The notes: generated by a model from the letters alone, not told the origin. A stretch of DNA of 49,149 nt from SAR116 cluster bacterium AG-337-N21 (GCA_003282145.1 QBZZ01000015.1:1-49149); one strand, 5' to 3'. Counted from the first letter of the stretch, positions 25,983-35,886 are shown. Translations and numbers: made by a program.

Positions 25983-27404
25983 ATGGCCAGCGATGCATTT
26001 TTAAACTCAATTGAAGTTAATTTTAAAAAAGCAAGTCGATATATTCAAAAAATTGATGGTTCAGAAGCTTTTTCTGAAGATTTAGCTAATCAAATAATGC
26101 TGGCTAATGCTACTTACTTAGTAAGATTTGGCGTGAGGTTAAGAGGCACTGTTCATACATTCACTGGCTTTCGTTCAGTTCACTCTGATCACTTTGAACC
26201 TGTAAAAGGCGGTATAAGATACGACTTAGCTGTAAATCAAGAAGAGGTTGAGGCTTTAGCTGCATTGATGACCTATAAATGCGCTTTAGTTGAAGTTCCC
26301 TTTGGTGGTTCTAAAGGTGGCCTTATAATTAACATTAAAAAATGGTCCGAAGAAGAGCTGGAAAGAATAACAAGACGATTCACCCAAGAATTAGCTAAAA
26401 GAGATTTAATACACCCATCCCAAAACGTGCCAGCTCCTGATGTTGGTACTGGAGAACGTGAAATGGCGTGGATGGCAGATGAGTATCGTAGACTAAATCC
26501 AACTGATCTTAATGCATGGGCTTGTGTTACTGGAAAGCCTGTAAATAAAGGAGGTATTTCTGGAAGAACTGAGGCTACAGGAAGGGGGGTTAAGTTTGCT
26601 CTGAAAGCATTTTTCCAAAACGATAATGATGTCAAAAAAACTGGTTTGACCCCCGGATTAAAAGGTAAAAGAATAATTGTACAAGGCCTGGGAAACGTTG
26701 GGTATTATGCAGCAAAATTTTTGTCCAATGAGGATGGTGCAAGAGTTACACACGTAATTGAACGCGACGGATCAATTATTAATCATAAAGGAATAGATGT
26801 TTCATCTTTAAAAAAACATCTTATTGAAAAAGGTACAATCAAGGGCTTTAATGGTTTCATTGAAGCTGGAGCTGAAATACTAGAGGAACAAGCAGATATT
26901 TTAATACCCGCAGCTATGGAATTAGTTATTAATGAAGAAAATGCTAATCGCATCAAAGTACCCCTTATTGTAGAGGCTGCGAATGGCCCCGTATCATCAA
27001 GTGCAGATGATATACTTAATAAACGAGGTGTAATAATCATACCAGATTTATACGCTAATGCAGGAGGTGTTACTGTAAGCTATTTTGAATGGATTAAAAA
27101 TTTAAGCAGAATAAGGTTGGGAAGATTGCAAAGGAGGGCTCAAGAAAATCAAGTTTCTGCGCTTGTCAGTGGAATTGAAAGTATGACAGGAAACAAATTT
27201 CCTTCGGAATTTAAATCAAAATCTATTCAGGGCTTATCTGAATTAGATCTAGTTCGATCTGGATTAGAAGATACCATGATAGAAACATATAATGTTATCA
27301 GTGATGTATGGAATTCCAATGAAGATATACCAGATTTAAGAACGGCCGCTATGATGGTTTCCATTAGAAGGATAGCACAGAGTTATGGATCGTTGGGAAT
27401 ATAA
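25983..27404 (+). CDS. Glu/Leu/Phe/Val dehydrogenase family, probable glutamate dehydrogenase
   Basis: A 473-residue two-domain amino acid dehydrogenase. The substrate/catalytic residues are Lys75 (VKGGIRY), Lys99 and Lys111 (GGSKGG) and Asp153 (PAPDVGTGEREM), all where glutamate dehydrogenases place them. The nucleotide-binding GLGNVGYYAAKFL follows in the second domain. It is flanked by AmtB and GlnE genes, which supports a glutamate dehydrogenase in ammonia handling over a leucine or valine enzyme, but the exact amino acid cannot be proven. NAD versus NADP use is not evident. A strong terminator lies at the stop codon. Confidence 0.9.
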   Translation: MASDAFLNSIEVNFKKASRYIQKIDGSEAFSEDLANQIMLANATYLVRFGVRLRGTVHTFTGFRSVHSDHFEPVKGGIRYDLAVNQEEVEALAALMTYKCALVEVPFGGSKGGLIINIKKWSEEELERITRRFTQELAKRDLIHPSQNVPAPDVGTGEREMAWMADEYRRLNPTDLNAWACVTGKPVNKGGISGRTEATGRGVKFALKAFFQNDNDVKKTGLTPGLKGKRIIVQGLGNVGYYAAKFLSNEDGARVTHVIERDGSIINHKGIDVSSLKKHLIEKGTIKGFNGFIEAGAEILEEQADILIPAAMELVINEENANRIKVPLIVEAANGPVSSSADDILNKRGVIIIPDLYANAGGVTVSYFEWIKNLSRIRLGRLQRRAQENQVSALVSGIESMTGNKFPSEFKSKSIQGLSELDLVRSGLEDTMIETYNVISDVWNSNEDIPDLRTAAMMVSIRRIAQSYGSLGI

Positions 27405-27433
27405 AAAAGGAGGAACTGCTTCCTCCTTTTTTT
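27403..27433. terminator. Bidirectional intrinsic terminator between gdh and amtB
   Basis: A 13-pair stem (arms AAAAAAGGAGGAA and TTCCTCCTTTTTT) with a CTGC loop overlaps the dehydrogenase stop codon. T-runs occur on both strands (reading 3' ends), so it can serve both the rightward dehydrogenase and the leftward amtB, which converge here. Arms 27403-27415 and 27420-27432. Confidence 0.9.
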
Positions 27434-27449
27434 ATAATATATTGTAATT

Positions 27450-28745
27450 TTATTTTTTGAAGTCTGGATATGCTTCCATACCAACCTCAGCTAAATCTAC
27501 ACCTTCAAGTTCTTCTTCTTCAGAAACCCGAATACCTATTGTAAGTTTAATAATATACCAAACTATACCTGACGCTATTATTGTAAATGCACCAATTGCA
27601 AATATTCCATATAATTGAGCGCCTAAGGTTGCATCTGAGTTTGACAATATTACGGCTATAGTTCCCCAAATACCAGCAAATAGATGAACAGGTATAGCAC
27701 CTACGACGTCATCTATTTTCAACTTGTCGAGTAATGGGATGGTTAATACAACTATAACGCCACCAACAGCACCAATAAATATAGCCAACATTGGGGATGG
27801 AGCTAAAGGCTCTGCTGTTATAGCAACTAAACCACCTAATGCGCCGTTTAACGCCATGGTTAAATCAGTTTTTTTGTAAAACATCATGGTCAGTATAAGA
27901 GCAACTACTACACCACCAGCTGCAGCTAAATTAGTGTTTATATAAATATTAGAAATAGCAGCAACATCAGCACCACTACCCATCGCTAGTTGAGAGCCAC
28001 CGTTAAAACCAAACCAACCGAACCATAAGATAAATGTACCCAATGTAGCTAGTGGTAGGTTGGAACCAGGCATAGGATTGACACTACCATCATCTGAATA
28101 TTTACCTTTTCTTGCACCTAGTATAATTGCGCCAGTCAATGCAGCCCAACCTCCTACACCATGCACAATTGATGAACCAGCAAAATCAAGAAACCCTGCT
28201 TCACTTAAATATCCCCCACCCCAGGACCAAGATCCTTGAATTGGATATATAAATCCGCAGAGAACAACCACAAATATCAAAAATGCTTTTAATTTAACTC
28301 TTTCAGCAACAGCACCACTAACTATTGAAGCAGCAGTTGCGCAGAAAACCATTTGAAACCACCAATCTGAACCTGATGAGTATGTTGCATCATTTTCACC
28401 ACCAAAAGTTTCACCGTCACCTGGACCCCAGACCGCAAATGAACCCATAAAGCCAGATACATCCATATACATAAGGTTATAACCAACAACTGCAAACATA
28501 ATACCTGCTATTGAATATAAACCTATGTTTTTGGCACATTGTACAACAGCATTTTTAGCTCTAACTAACCCAGTTTCAAGCATGCAGAAACCGGCGGCCA
28601 TAAGCATTACAAGAAAACCATGGACAAGAAAAGAGAATGAGTTAAAAATATATGCTGTTTCGGCATCTGGAGCTGCTGAAGCAACACCCATGAAACCTAA
28701 AATTGTTGCAGGTATTAATAAAAATAACCTGAATATATTAGACAT
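27450..28745 (-). CDS. amtB: Ammonium transporter AmtB
   Basis: A 431-residue Amt/Rh protein with 11 expected membrane helices after an N-terminal signal-like segment (to about residue 24, ASAAP). The pore histidine pair is visible as His195 (SSIVHGVGGW) and His354 (IPVHLFAGIWG), and LDFAGSSIVH is a signature segment. It carries ammonium across the inner membrane. GGAG lies seven bases before the ATG. No glnK gene accompanies it, although glnK-amtB is the common arrangement. The next minus-strand gene upstream is the GlnE-like gene. Confidence 0.95.
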   Translation of the reverse strand: MSNIFRLFLLIPATILGFMGVASAAPDAETAYIFNSFSFLVHGFLVMLMAAGFCMLETGLVRAKNAVVQCAKNIGLYSIAGIMFAVVGYNLMYMDVSGFMGSFAVWGPGDGETFGGENDATYSSGSDWWFQMVFCATAASIVSGAVAERVKLKAFLIFVVVLCGFIYPIQGSWSWGGGYLSEAGFLDFAGSSIVHGVGGWAALTGAIILGARKGKYSDDGSVNPMPGSNLPLATLGTFILWFGWFGFNGGSQLAMGSGADVAAISNIYINTNLAAAGGVVVALILTMMFYKKTDLTMALNGALGGLVAITAEPLAPSPMLAIFIGAVGGVIVVLTIPLLDKLKIDDVVGAIPVHLFAGIWGTIAVILSNSDATLGAQLYGIFAIGAFTIIASGIVWYIIKLTIGIRVSEEEELEGVDLAEVGMEAYPDFKK

Positions 28746-28933
28746 ATTAAATCTCCATTTTGTTTTTAATATTTTAATTACACAATTTAAAGCCTGGTAG
28801 AAAATTAGGAATAGTAGATAGCAATAGTTACTTACAAAAAAGGATTAAAAAATAAACATATTTTAATGATAATAGGATACGTGCATAAATTTTAGGCATA
28901 AAATATTTAATTTATTAAGTTGTAAAACGTAGA

Positions 28934-30430
28934 TTATTTAATTAATTTAGATTCTAAAATTTGATTTAATAATTTAAATATTTCAATTTTACCTTGAATT
29001 ATCATAGATTTTAACGAGCCTAAATCTTTTACATTAACTTCTTTTATTAATATGTTAATTGCGTCATTAGGTAGGTGACTTTGTTTTTTATCAAAAAAAC
29101 AAATATTAACTATCTGATCAGTTTTAAAAAAAACATTTTCCATTTTTTTACAAAATAATTTGTTTTTGTCAATTTCATATCTTGGGATTAAATCTGTTTT
29201 GTTTCTATAAAAATACATTAAAAATTCTAAATCTCTCTGTCCGCCACCAACGTATTTAGTTTCAAACCAATTGGCGGGACTCTTTTTTTTGAAACCATTT
29301 GGTATGCTTTCATTTTCATTTTTCTTAATTCTCATTTTATGTATTTCTTCAGTTATATCGCTATCTGAAATAGGTATTGCCATTAATTTATCTATTAAGT
29401 TTTTAACTTTTTTACTAAATGTACCATCATTAATTACTCTTGCTTTTTTGAGAGCAATCTTTTCCCAAGCAAATGATTCTATTTCGTGATATTTTTGGAA
29501 GTTTTCATAAGTACATGCTACAGGACCAAATTTACCTGAAGGTTTTAACTTAGTATCAACCTCGTATATATAACCTTCTGTAGTTTTTGTAGATAAAATT
29601 TTTATGAGCTGTTTAAAAATACCTATATATATATTCTTCTGAAATTTGCCTCCGTATACAAACACTAAATCAACATCGGAATTAGCAGTCATTGAATTAG
29701 TTCCAAATCTACCATATGCAATAATACTAAAGTCTTTACAAACTAGGTTATGCTCAATTAAATTCTTTTTGTTTATTACTTGTAATGAAAAGTCTATGGT
29801 AGCTTCTGCTAATAACGAAAACTCTGTAGCAGCTCTTTTGACATCTATGTCATTATTAATTAGAGCAAACAAAATTTGAAACTTTAGTAATCTGTGAGTT
29901 CTTCTGAGTGTATCTAGTAAAACTTCTTCATTAAAATTACTTGTTCCTATTTTCTCAAAACTATTTTTATAAAACGTCTTATTACCATTTAGTCTAAAGC
30001 CATAATCTGGCTGAAGAATTTCTAAAAGTTTTACGTCTTTAGAAACTACATTGGTTATATGCCCTGAGAAAGATAAAACTTTTGACAAATTTTTATATAT
30101 AAACATATTAGTTTTTAGAGCATCAATATACGAAAAATTAAAAACTATGTTGTCAACCAATCTTAAAAGTTGATATAATCCTTCCTTTTTATGTCTTGAT
30201 TGAAAAATAATAGGAATAATATTTTTTAGAAAAAAATTTAAATTATTTTTTATATATTTAGAGGTTTTTTTGCTAAAAAAGTCTTCATACATTATAAAAG
30301 TGGATTTTGCTCCGATTTTATTACAGTTTTGAATACTTTTAATAAGGTTTGTGATAGCTTCGTTTACTTCAATCTCATCATTTAAAGTTAATGGAAGGTT
30401 AAGAGGTATATGCAGTTTTTTTTGAAGCAT
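28934..30430 (-). CDS. glnE: Half-length GlnE: glutamine synthetase adenylyltransferase, C-terminal-type module
   Basis: A 498-residue protein whose sequence matches one of the two repeats of GlnE. Recognisable pieces in order: a helical part (residues 1-230), the nucleotidyltransferase metal motif MTANSDVDLVFVY with Asp252 and Asp254, TTEGYIYEVDTKLKPSGKFG, FAWEKIALKKARV, and GGGQRDLEF. PSG and AWE wording is typical of the C-terminal, adenylylating half; the N-terminal deadenylylating half (usual total about 950-1000 residues) is missing, since only 109 bases and a divergent fbp lie upstream. It follows amtB in orientation. Reading frame is intact, so decay is not obvious. Confidence 0.8.
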   Translation of the reverse strand: MLQKKLHIPLNLPLTLNDEIEVNEAITNLIKSIQNCNKIGAKSTFIMYEDFFSKKTSKYIKNNLNFFLKNIIPIIFQSRHKKEGLYQLLRLVDNIVFNFSYIDALKTNMFIYKNLSKVLSFSGHITNVVSKDVKLLEILQPDYGFRLNGNKTFYKNSFEKIGTSNFNEEVLLDTLRRTHRLLKFQILFALINNDIDVKRAATEFSLLAEATIDFSLQVINKKNLIEHNLVCKDFSIIAYGRFGTNSMTANSDVDLVFVYGGKFQKNIYIGIFKQLIKILSTKTTEGYIYEVDTKLKPSGKFGPVACTYENFQKYHEIESFAWEKIALKKARVINDGTFSKKVKNLIDKLMAIPISDSDITEEIHKMRIKKNENESIPNGFKKKSPANWFETKYVGGGQRDLEFLMYFYRNKTDLIPRYEIDKNKLFCKKMENVFFKTDQIVNICFFDKKQSHLPNDAINILIKEVNVKDLGSLKSMIIQGKIEIFKLLNQILESKLIK

Positions 30431-30539
30431 TCACAAACCAATTATAATTAACTATCTTTGAATTAACTTACATATAATTTTAGTTTGTTTCAATATTTTA
30501 GGATTAGAGTTTAAAAAATTATGAGGGAGTGTTACCAAA

Positions 30540-31490
30540 ATGTTTTTGGACGATTATTTATCAAAAAATTGTAAAGAAAAAGATTTAATATTAGTTTTAA
30601 AAAATCTTGCAAAAGCCGCAATACAAATATCAAAAGCTATAAAAAAAGTTAAAAAAAATGGTACTGACTCAGTTATTTTTAAAACTAAAAATTTTCATGG
30701 AGACATTCAAAAACCTTTAGATATTTTGTCTGATGAGATACTCGTTAATTTTATGAAAATGTCACCTGTTTCAGCTTATGCCTCTGAAGAACAAGAAGGA
30801 TATCTTAATTTTAAAAACAAAAATAACTTAATTGTTTTCGCAGATCCGCTGGATGGTTCTAGCAATATCGATGTTAACGTATCCATAGGAACGATTTTCT
30901 CAATAATGTCAAAAAATAATTTGCCTTTAGATAGTGCTTTTAACCAAGAAGGCAAAAAACAAAAATCATCTGGATTTTTTGTTTATGGTCCACAAACAAC
31001 TTTGTTTATAACAGTAGGAAAGGGTACAGCTCTCTTCGCATTAGATGAAAGTAACAAAATTTTTACATTAATAGATGAAAAAATAATAATTCCTAAAACC
31101 ACTTCTGAGTTTGCTATTAATAGTGCTTATAAAAGATTTTGGGATCCTCGTACGTCAAAATATATTCAAAATTGTCAGGACGGAGATGAAGGCCCAAGAA
31201 AAAAGAATTTTGGAATGAGATGGGTGGGATCTTTAGTTGCTGATGCAAGTAGAATTTTAATAAGGGGTGGAATATTTTTATATCCAGCTGATAGACGAAT
31301 CAAGTACAAAGAAGGTAGGCTTCGTCTAACTTATGAAGCAAACCCAGTAGCTTTTTTAGTCGAACAGGCAGGCGGCAAAGCTATTAATGGCAAAGATAAC
31401 ATTTTAAATGTAAAAGTTAAAAATGTTCATCAGAGATCCCCCTTAATTTTTGGTTCTTCTGAAGAGGTTTTAGAATTTAAAAATTCCTAA
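30540..31490 (+). CDS. fbp: Fructose-1,6-bisphosphatase class 1
   Basis: A 316-residue Mg-dependent phosphatase with the class I signature FADPLDGSSNIDVNVSIG and the SEEQEG segment near residue 82. It hydrolyses fructose-1,6-bisphosphate to fructose-6-phosphate and is the irreversible gluconeogenic (or Calvin-cycle) step. A GAGGGAG ribosome site precedes ATG 30540. It opens the fbp-tkt-pgk-gap-rpe-gph run, though a 101-base gap before tkt may hold a separate promoter. Confidence 0.95.
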   Translation: MFLDDYLSKNCKEKDLILVLKNLAKAAIQISKAIKKVKKNGTDSVIFKTKNFHGDIQKPLDILSDEILVNFMKMSPVSAYASEEQEGYLNFKNKNNLIVFADPLDGSSNIDVNVSIGTIFSIMSKNNLPLDSAFNQEGKKQKSSGFFVYGPQTTLFITVGKGTALFALDESNKIFTLIDEKIIIPKTTSEFAINSAYKRFWDPRTSKYIQNCQDGDEGPRKKNFGMRWVGSLVADASRILIRGGIFLYPADRRIKYKEGRLRLTYEANPVAFLVEQAGGKAINGKDNILNVKVKNVHQRSPLIFGSSEEVLEFKNS

Positions 31491-31591
31491 AAGATTTTCA
31501 ATAAATTTTTAAAACTTCTATGTAATCTTTTACATATAAGTGTTAAGAATAATTATTTTTATTTAATCTAGTTTTCCTAGGGGTATATTTA

Positions 31592-33580
31592 ATGCAAGGT
31601 CAATTACAATCAAAAGAAAAATTATCTATTCTAATGGCCAACGCAATTCGATTCTTATCTATGGACGCAGTACAAGCAGCAAATTCAGGGCATCCTGGAA
31701 TGCCTATGGGAATGGCAGATGTTGCTACTGTATTATTTAAAGATTTCATAAATATTTATCCCAAAGAACCAGATTGGCCAGACCGAGATAGGTTTGTTTT
31801 ATCTGCTGGACATGGATCTATGCTACTATATGCTCTTCATTACCTTTTGGGGTATGATGATATGCCAATAGAGAGTATCAAAAATTTCAGGCAGTTAAAT
31901 TATAATACTGCCGGTCATCCTGAGTTTGGGCACGCAAGAGGAATAGAAACAACAACTGGACCATTAGGGCAAGGCTTAGCAACTGCCGTAGGTATGGCTT
32001 TAAGTGAAAAATTATTATCCTCCAGGTTTGGTTCAAATTTAGTAAATCATTATACATACGTAATTGCTGGAGATGGTTGCCTTCAGGAAGGAATCAGTCA
32101 TGAAGCAATTGAGTTTTCAGGGCATTTAAAACTTTCAAAGCTAGTTGTGCTTTGGGATGATAATAATATTTCAATTGATGGTTCCACAAACTTATCTAAT
32201 TCTGCTAATCAAATTTCAAGATTTAAGGCTGCGGGTTGGCATACTCAGGTAATAGATGGTCACAACCATAATGAAATTAAAATAGCTCTTGTTAATGCAA
32301 AAAAATCAAGAAAACCATCGTTGATTGCTTGTAAAACAACAATTGGATATGGTGCACCAAGTTTGGCTGGAACCTCCAAAACACACGGAGCACCTCTAGG
32401 TGTAGATGAAATCAACGCTACCAGAAAAGCATTAGGGTGGACAAATAAACCGTTTGAAATACCCTCTGAAATTATTAATGAATGGGGAAAAACCACAGTT
32501 AGGTCTCATGAGTTATTTAAAACGTGGAAGAGAAAATTTGAAAACAGTCCAAAAAGAAATAGATTTGAGACATTTATAAGTGGAAATATTTCAAAATCTT
32601 ATGATAAAAAAATCAATTCATTTATAAAACAAATGAAACAAGAAATGCCTAAGTTAGCTACTCGACAATCTAGCCAAAAAACTCTTGAAATTGTAAATCA
32701 AGTTATAGGTAATACAATTGGTGGTTCAGCAGATCTTACTGGATCAAATTTGACTAAAACAAGTAAAATGAAAACTGTTACTTCTAGTAAAGTTTATGGT
32801 GATTATATTCATTACGGAATTAGAGAGCATGCAATGGGATCAATAATGAATGGTATAGCTCTACATAAAGGATTCATCCCATATGGGGGAACTTTTTTAG
32901 TATTTAGTGATTATATGAGATCATCCATTAGGCTTTCTGCATTAATGTCTTTGAAGGTAATTTATGTTTTAACTCATGATTCTATTGGACTTGGTGAAGA
33001 TGGGCCAACTCATCAACCAATTGAGCATTTAGCTATATTAAGATCTACACCAAATCTAAATTTAATAAGACCAGCTGATACTGTCGAAACTGCTGAAGCT
33101 TGGGACATAGCACTAAAAACTAACGGCCCAACAGTTTTGGCTCTTTCAAGGCAAGGTTTAAAAGCTTTTCGTTGTGAAAAATCGTCTGAAAATAAAGTTT
33201 CTAGAGGTGGTTATCTAGTAAATGATATTTCTTCAAGAAGAGACTTAACTCTCATAGCTACTGGATCAGAGGTTGAATTAGCTATAGAGGCGTCTAATTT
33301 GTTAAAAAAAGACGGTATTAAAGTAGCTGTTGTTTCTCTTCCTTGTTGGGAATTGTTTGATAAGCAAAATGACGATTATAAACGGAAAGTTTTAGGTAGT
33401 AGTCCTCGTATTGCTATTGAAGCTGCTTGTGATATGGGATGGAGCAAATATATTGGAGAGAAAGGTATATTTATAGGTATGAGTAGTTTTGGAGCTTCAG
33501 GGTCAGCTCCCGATCTCTATAAACACTTTGGTATTACTTCAGAAGCTATAGTAGAACAAGCAAGATCTATTATTCAATAA
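31592..33580 (+). CDS. tkt: Transketolase
   Basis: A 662-residue ThDP enzyme that exchanges two-carbon units between sugar phosphates. The family motifs are ANSGHPGMPMGMA near residue 30, GDGCLQEGISHEA with the ThDP Asn in DDNNISIDG, the catalytic Glu in GIREHAMGSIMNG, and a phosphate-binding LTHDSIGLGEDGPTHQP. The ribosome site AGGGG lies about nine bases from ATG. It is followed by pgk after 32 bases. In this cluster it serves the pentose phosphate network. Confidence 0.97.
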   Translation: MQGQLQSKEKLSILMANAIRFLSMDAVQAANSGHPGMPMGMADVATVLFKDFINIYPKEPDWPDRDRFVLSAGHGSMLLYALHYLLGYDDMPIESIKNFRQLNYNTAGHPEFGHARGIETTTGPLGQGLATAVGMALSEKLLSSRFGSNLVNHYTYVIAGDGCLQEGISHEAIEFSGHLKLSKLVVLWDDNNISIDGSTNLSNSANQISRFKAAGWHTQVIDGHNHNEIKIALVNAKKSRKPSLIACKTTIGYGAPSLAGTSKTHGAPLGVDEINATRKALGWTNKPFEIPSEIINEWGKTTVRSHELFKTWKRKFENSPKRNRFETFISGNISKSYDKKINSFIKQMKQEMPKLATRQSSQKTLEIVNQVIGNTIGGSADLTGSNLTKTSKMKTVTSSKVYGDYIHYGIREHAMGSIMNGIALHKGFIPYGGTFLVFSDYMRSSIRLSALMSLKVIYVLTHDSIGLGEDGPTHQPIEHLAILRSTPNLNLIRPADTVETAEAWDIALKTNGPTVLALSRQGLKAFRCEKSSENKVSRGGYLVNDISSRRDLTLIATGSEVELAIEASNLLKKDGIKVAVVSLPCWELFDKQNDDYKRKVLGSSPRIAIEAACDMGWSKYIGEKGIFIGMSSFGASGSAPDLYKHFGITSEAIVEQARSIIQ

Positions 33581-33612
33581 TAAATTTTAACTCAGATTAA
33601 AAAATTATAGAG

Positions 33613-34815
33613 ATGACCTTTTTGATAAAAAGTATAATTAATGAAAACGTATTTGGGAAAACAATATTGATTCGAACTGATTTAAATATACCTATTTCTA
33701 ATGGAGAAATTTTAGATCAGACACGTGTTGAAAGGGTAATACCAACCATCAACTTTTTGAAATCGTCTGGTGCAAAGGTTGTTATATGTAGTCATCTAGG
33801 AAGACCAAATGGAAAATATAATAAAAAATATACTTTAAAACCCTTAGTAGAAATTTTATCAAATATTTTAGAAACAAATGTTCGCTTTAGTGATTCCTGT
33901 ATAGGTCAAGATACTCTAGATTTTAAAACAAGTTTAAAAGAAGGAGAAATTCTTTTACTTGAGAACGTTCGTTTCCATGAAGAAGAAACAAATAACAGTC
34001 TTAGCTTTGCAAAAAAATTATCTGAGGGTTGTGATTTATTTGTAAATGATGCTTTTTCTTGTTCTCATAGAGCCCATTCAAGTTTGCATGCAATTACAAA
34101 TTTTCTACCTTCATATTCAGGCAAATTGATGGATGAAGAAATCAAAGCCTTAACATCTGTCTTAAGTGCTCCAATAAAACCAGTTGCGGCTTTGGTTGGA
34201 GGTGCAAAGATTTCTACAAAAATAAATATTATTGAGTACTTAATAACGAAGATGGACTATTTAATAATTGGTGGGGCAATGGCAAATACTTTTTTTGTAG
34301 CCGAGGGTTTGAATGTTGGAAAAAGTCTTTTCGAAAAAGATTCTGTATATATTGCGCAATCAATTTTGAACGAAAGTAAAAAAACAAATTGTCAAATAAT
34401 ACTTCCTATTGACGTAGTAGTGTCTAAAACTTTCGAAACAAATGGAAACACTAAAGTCGTATCATCAAATATGATACCTTCTGATATGATGGCACTTGAT
34501 GTTGGGCCAAAAACAATCAAAAAAATAAGTTTTATTTTTGAAAATATTAAAACCTTATTGTGGAATGGTCCACTTGGGGCTTTTGAATTAGAACCTTTTG
34601 GTGAAGGTACTTTTTCATTGGCAAGACTGGCATCGAATTTAACTACAAGTAACAACTTGATTACAGTAGCAGGTGGAGGCGATACATCTTCTGCTTTAAA
34701 TAAAGCAGGTGTTAGTGATACATTCACATATATTTCATCTGCTGGTGGCGCTTTTCTTGAATGGTTAGAAGGTATAGAGTTGCCAGCTATATCGGTATTG
34801 AGTAATAATAAATAA
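33613..34815 (+). CDS. pgk: Phosphoglycerate kinase
   Basis: A 400-residue two-lobed kinase. Recognisable segments: TDLNIPISNGEI near residue 21, SHLGRPNGK for substrate, GGAKISTK with the catalytic lysine/nucleotide contacts, and LWNGPLGAFE with VAGGGDT near the C-terminus. It interconverts 1,3-bisphosphoglycerate and 3-phosphoglycerate with ATP. The gap to gap is 24 bases and includes a GAGAGGA ribosome site for that gene. Confidence 0.97.
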   Translation: MTFLIKSIINENVFGKTILIRTDLNIPISNGEILDQTRVERVIPTINFLKSSGAKVVICSHLGRPNGKYNKKYTLKPLVEILSNILETNVRFSDSCIGQDTLDFKTSLKEGEILLLENVRFHEEETNNSLSFAKKLSEGCDLFVNDAFSCSHRAHSSLHAITNFLPSYSGKLMDEEIKALTSVLSAPIKPVAALVGGAKISTKINIIEYLITKMDYLIIGGAMANTFFVAEGLNVGKSLFEKDSVYIAQSILNESKKTNCQIILPIDVVVSKTFETNGNTKVVSSNMIPSDMMALDVGPKTIKKISFIFENIKTLLWNGPLGAFELEPFGEGTFSLARLASNLTTSNNLITVAGGGDTSSALNKAGVSDTFTYISSAGGAFLEWLEGIELPAISVLSNNK

Positions 34816-34839
34816 TTATATTTTTTGAGAGGAAATAAA

Positions 34840-35847
34840 ATGTCAGTTAGAGTTTCTATTAATGGTTTTGGTAGAATTGGAAGGAATATTTTAAGAGCTA
34901 TTATAGAATCTGGTAGGGACGATATTAAAGTCGTTGGAATTAACGATTTGGGTCCCATTGAAACTAATGCTCATTTGTTGAGGTACGATACTGTGCATGG
35001 AAGGTTCCCGGCTGATGTCAAAGTTAGTGGCGATAATATTGATGTGGGTAAAGGACCAATAAAAGTGACAACTATCAAAAATCCAAGAGATCTTCCATGG
35101 AAACAACTTGATGTTGATATTGCTATGGAGTGTACTGGAATTTTTGCTAGCCGTGAAAAAGCTTCAATGCATTTAGAAGCTGGCGCAAAAAGAGTCTTAG
35201 TTTCGGCTCCAGCAAATGGAGCAGATTTGACTGTTGTCTATGGTGTAAATCATAACAAGTTAACTAAAGATCACCTTGTAGTGTCTAATGCTTCTTGTAC
35301 AACGAACTGTTTAGCTCCAATTGCAATGGTTATCAATCAGGGGGTAGGAATTTCTCAAGGATTTATGACCACAATTCATTCTTACACTGGTGATCAGCCA
35401 ACACTAGACACGGTACATTCTGATATGTATAGAGCAAGAGCCGCTGCAGGTAATATGATACCAACATCAACTGGGGCTGCAAAAGCAGTAGGATTAGTTT
35501 TACCAGAATTAAATGGAAAGTTAGATGGTGTCTCAATAAGAGTACCAACTCAAAATGTATCAGTTGTTGACTTTAAATTTAATGCTGGGAAATCAACCTC
35601 TGTAGATGAAATCAATAATCTTATTAAAAAAGCTACTAATAATGAACTTAAAAACATTCTTGGATACACAGATGAAACTCTTGTATCAAGTGATTTCAAT
35701 CATGATTCAAGATCATCAATTTTTCACATGGATCAAACAAAGGTTATGAGTGGATCATTTGTAAGAGTATTAAGCTGGTACGATAATGAATGGGGTTTTT
35801 CTAATAGAATGTCAGATACGGCCGTGGCTATGAGCAAAACAATTTAG
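34840..35847 (+). CDS. gap: Glyceraldehyde-3-phosphate dehydrogenase
   Basis: A 335-residue NAD(P)-dependent enzyme, the usual length. The Rossmann loop INGFGRIGRNILRA opens the protein, and the catalytic Cys sits in the signature SNASCTTNCLAP. WYDNEWGFSNRM near the C-terminus is typical. I start at ATG 34840, which follows GAGAGGAAATAAA; a TTG at 34825 in frame would add MRGNK and swallow the ribosome site. Coenzyme preference is not clear: GINDLG contains the Asp commonly linked to NAD use. Confidence 0.97.
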   Translation: MSVRVSINGFGRIGRNILRAIIESGRDDIKVVGINDLGPIETNAHLLRYDTVHGRFPADVKVSGDNIDVGKGPIKVTTIKNPRDLPWKQLDVDIAMECTGIFASREKASMHLEAGAKRVLVSAPANGADLTVVYGVNHNKLTKDHLVVSNASCTTNCLAPIAMVINQGVGISQGFMTTIHSYTGDQPTLDTVHSDMYRARAAAGNMIPTSTGAAKAVGLVLPELNGKLDGVSIRVPTQNVSVVDFKFNAGKSTSVDEINNLIKKATNNELKNILGYTDETLVSSDFNHDSRSSIFHMDQTKVMSGSFVRVLSWYDNEWGFSNRMSDTAVAMSKTI

Positions 35848-35886
35848 TTTGGTGTTACTATTCTAATTTTGAAGGAAATAAATTAA

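Noticed and set aside
26273-26635. Open frame antisense to the glutamate dehydrogenase
   Set aside because: It lies fully within a well-conserved gene on the other strand, has no ribosome site and its translation resembles no family; it reflects codon use of the real gene.
28746-28933. Sigma-54 promoter before amtB
   Set aside because: No TGGCAC-N5-TTGCA-like pair with correct spacing is present on the minus strand; AT-rich sequence only.
28934-30430. Frameshifted or decayed full-length glnE
   Set aside because: The frame is continuous over 498 codons with intact active-site Asp residues. Only 109 bases separate it from divergent fbp, so the other half is absent rather than shifted.
34392-34958. 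188-codon open frame antisense to pgk and gap
   Set aside because: Both sense genes are unmistakable. The antisense frame is Ser/Pro/Leu-rich, as expected from reverse reading, and spans a gene boundary.
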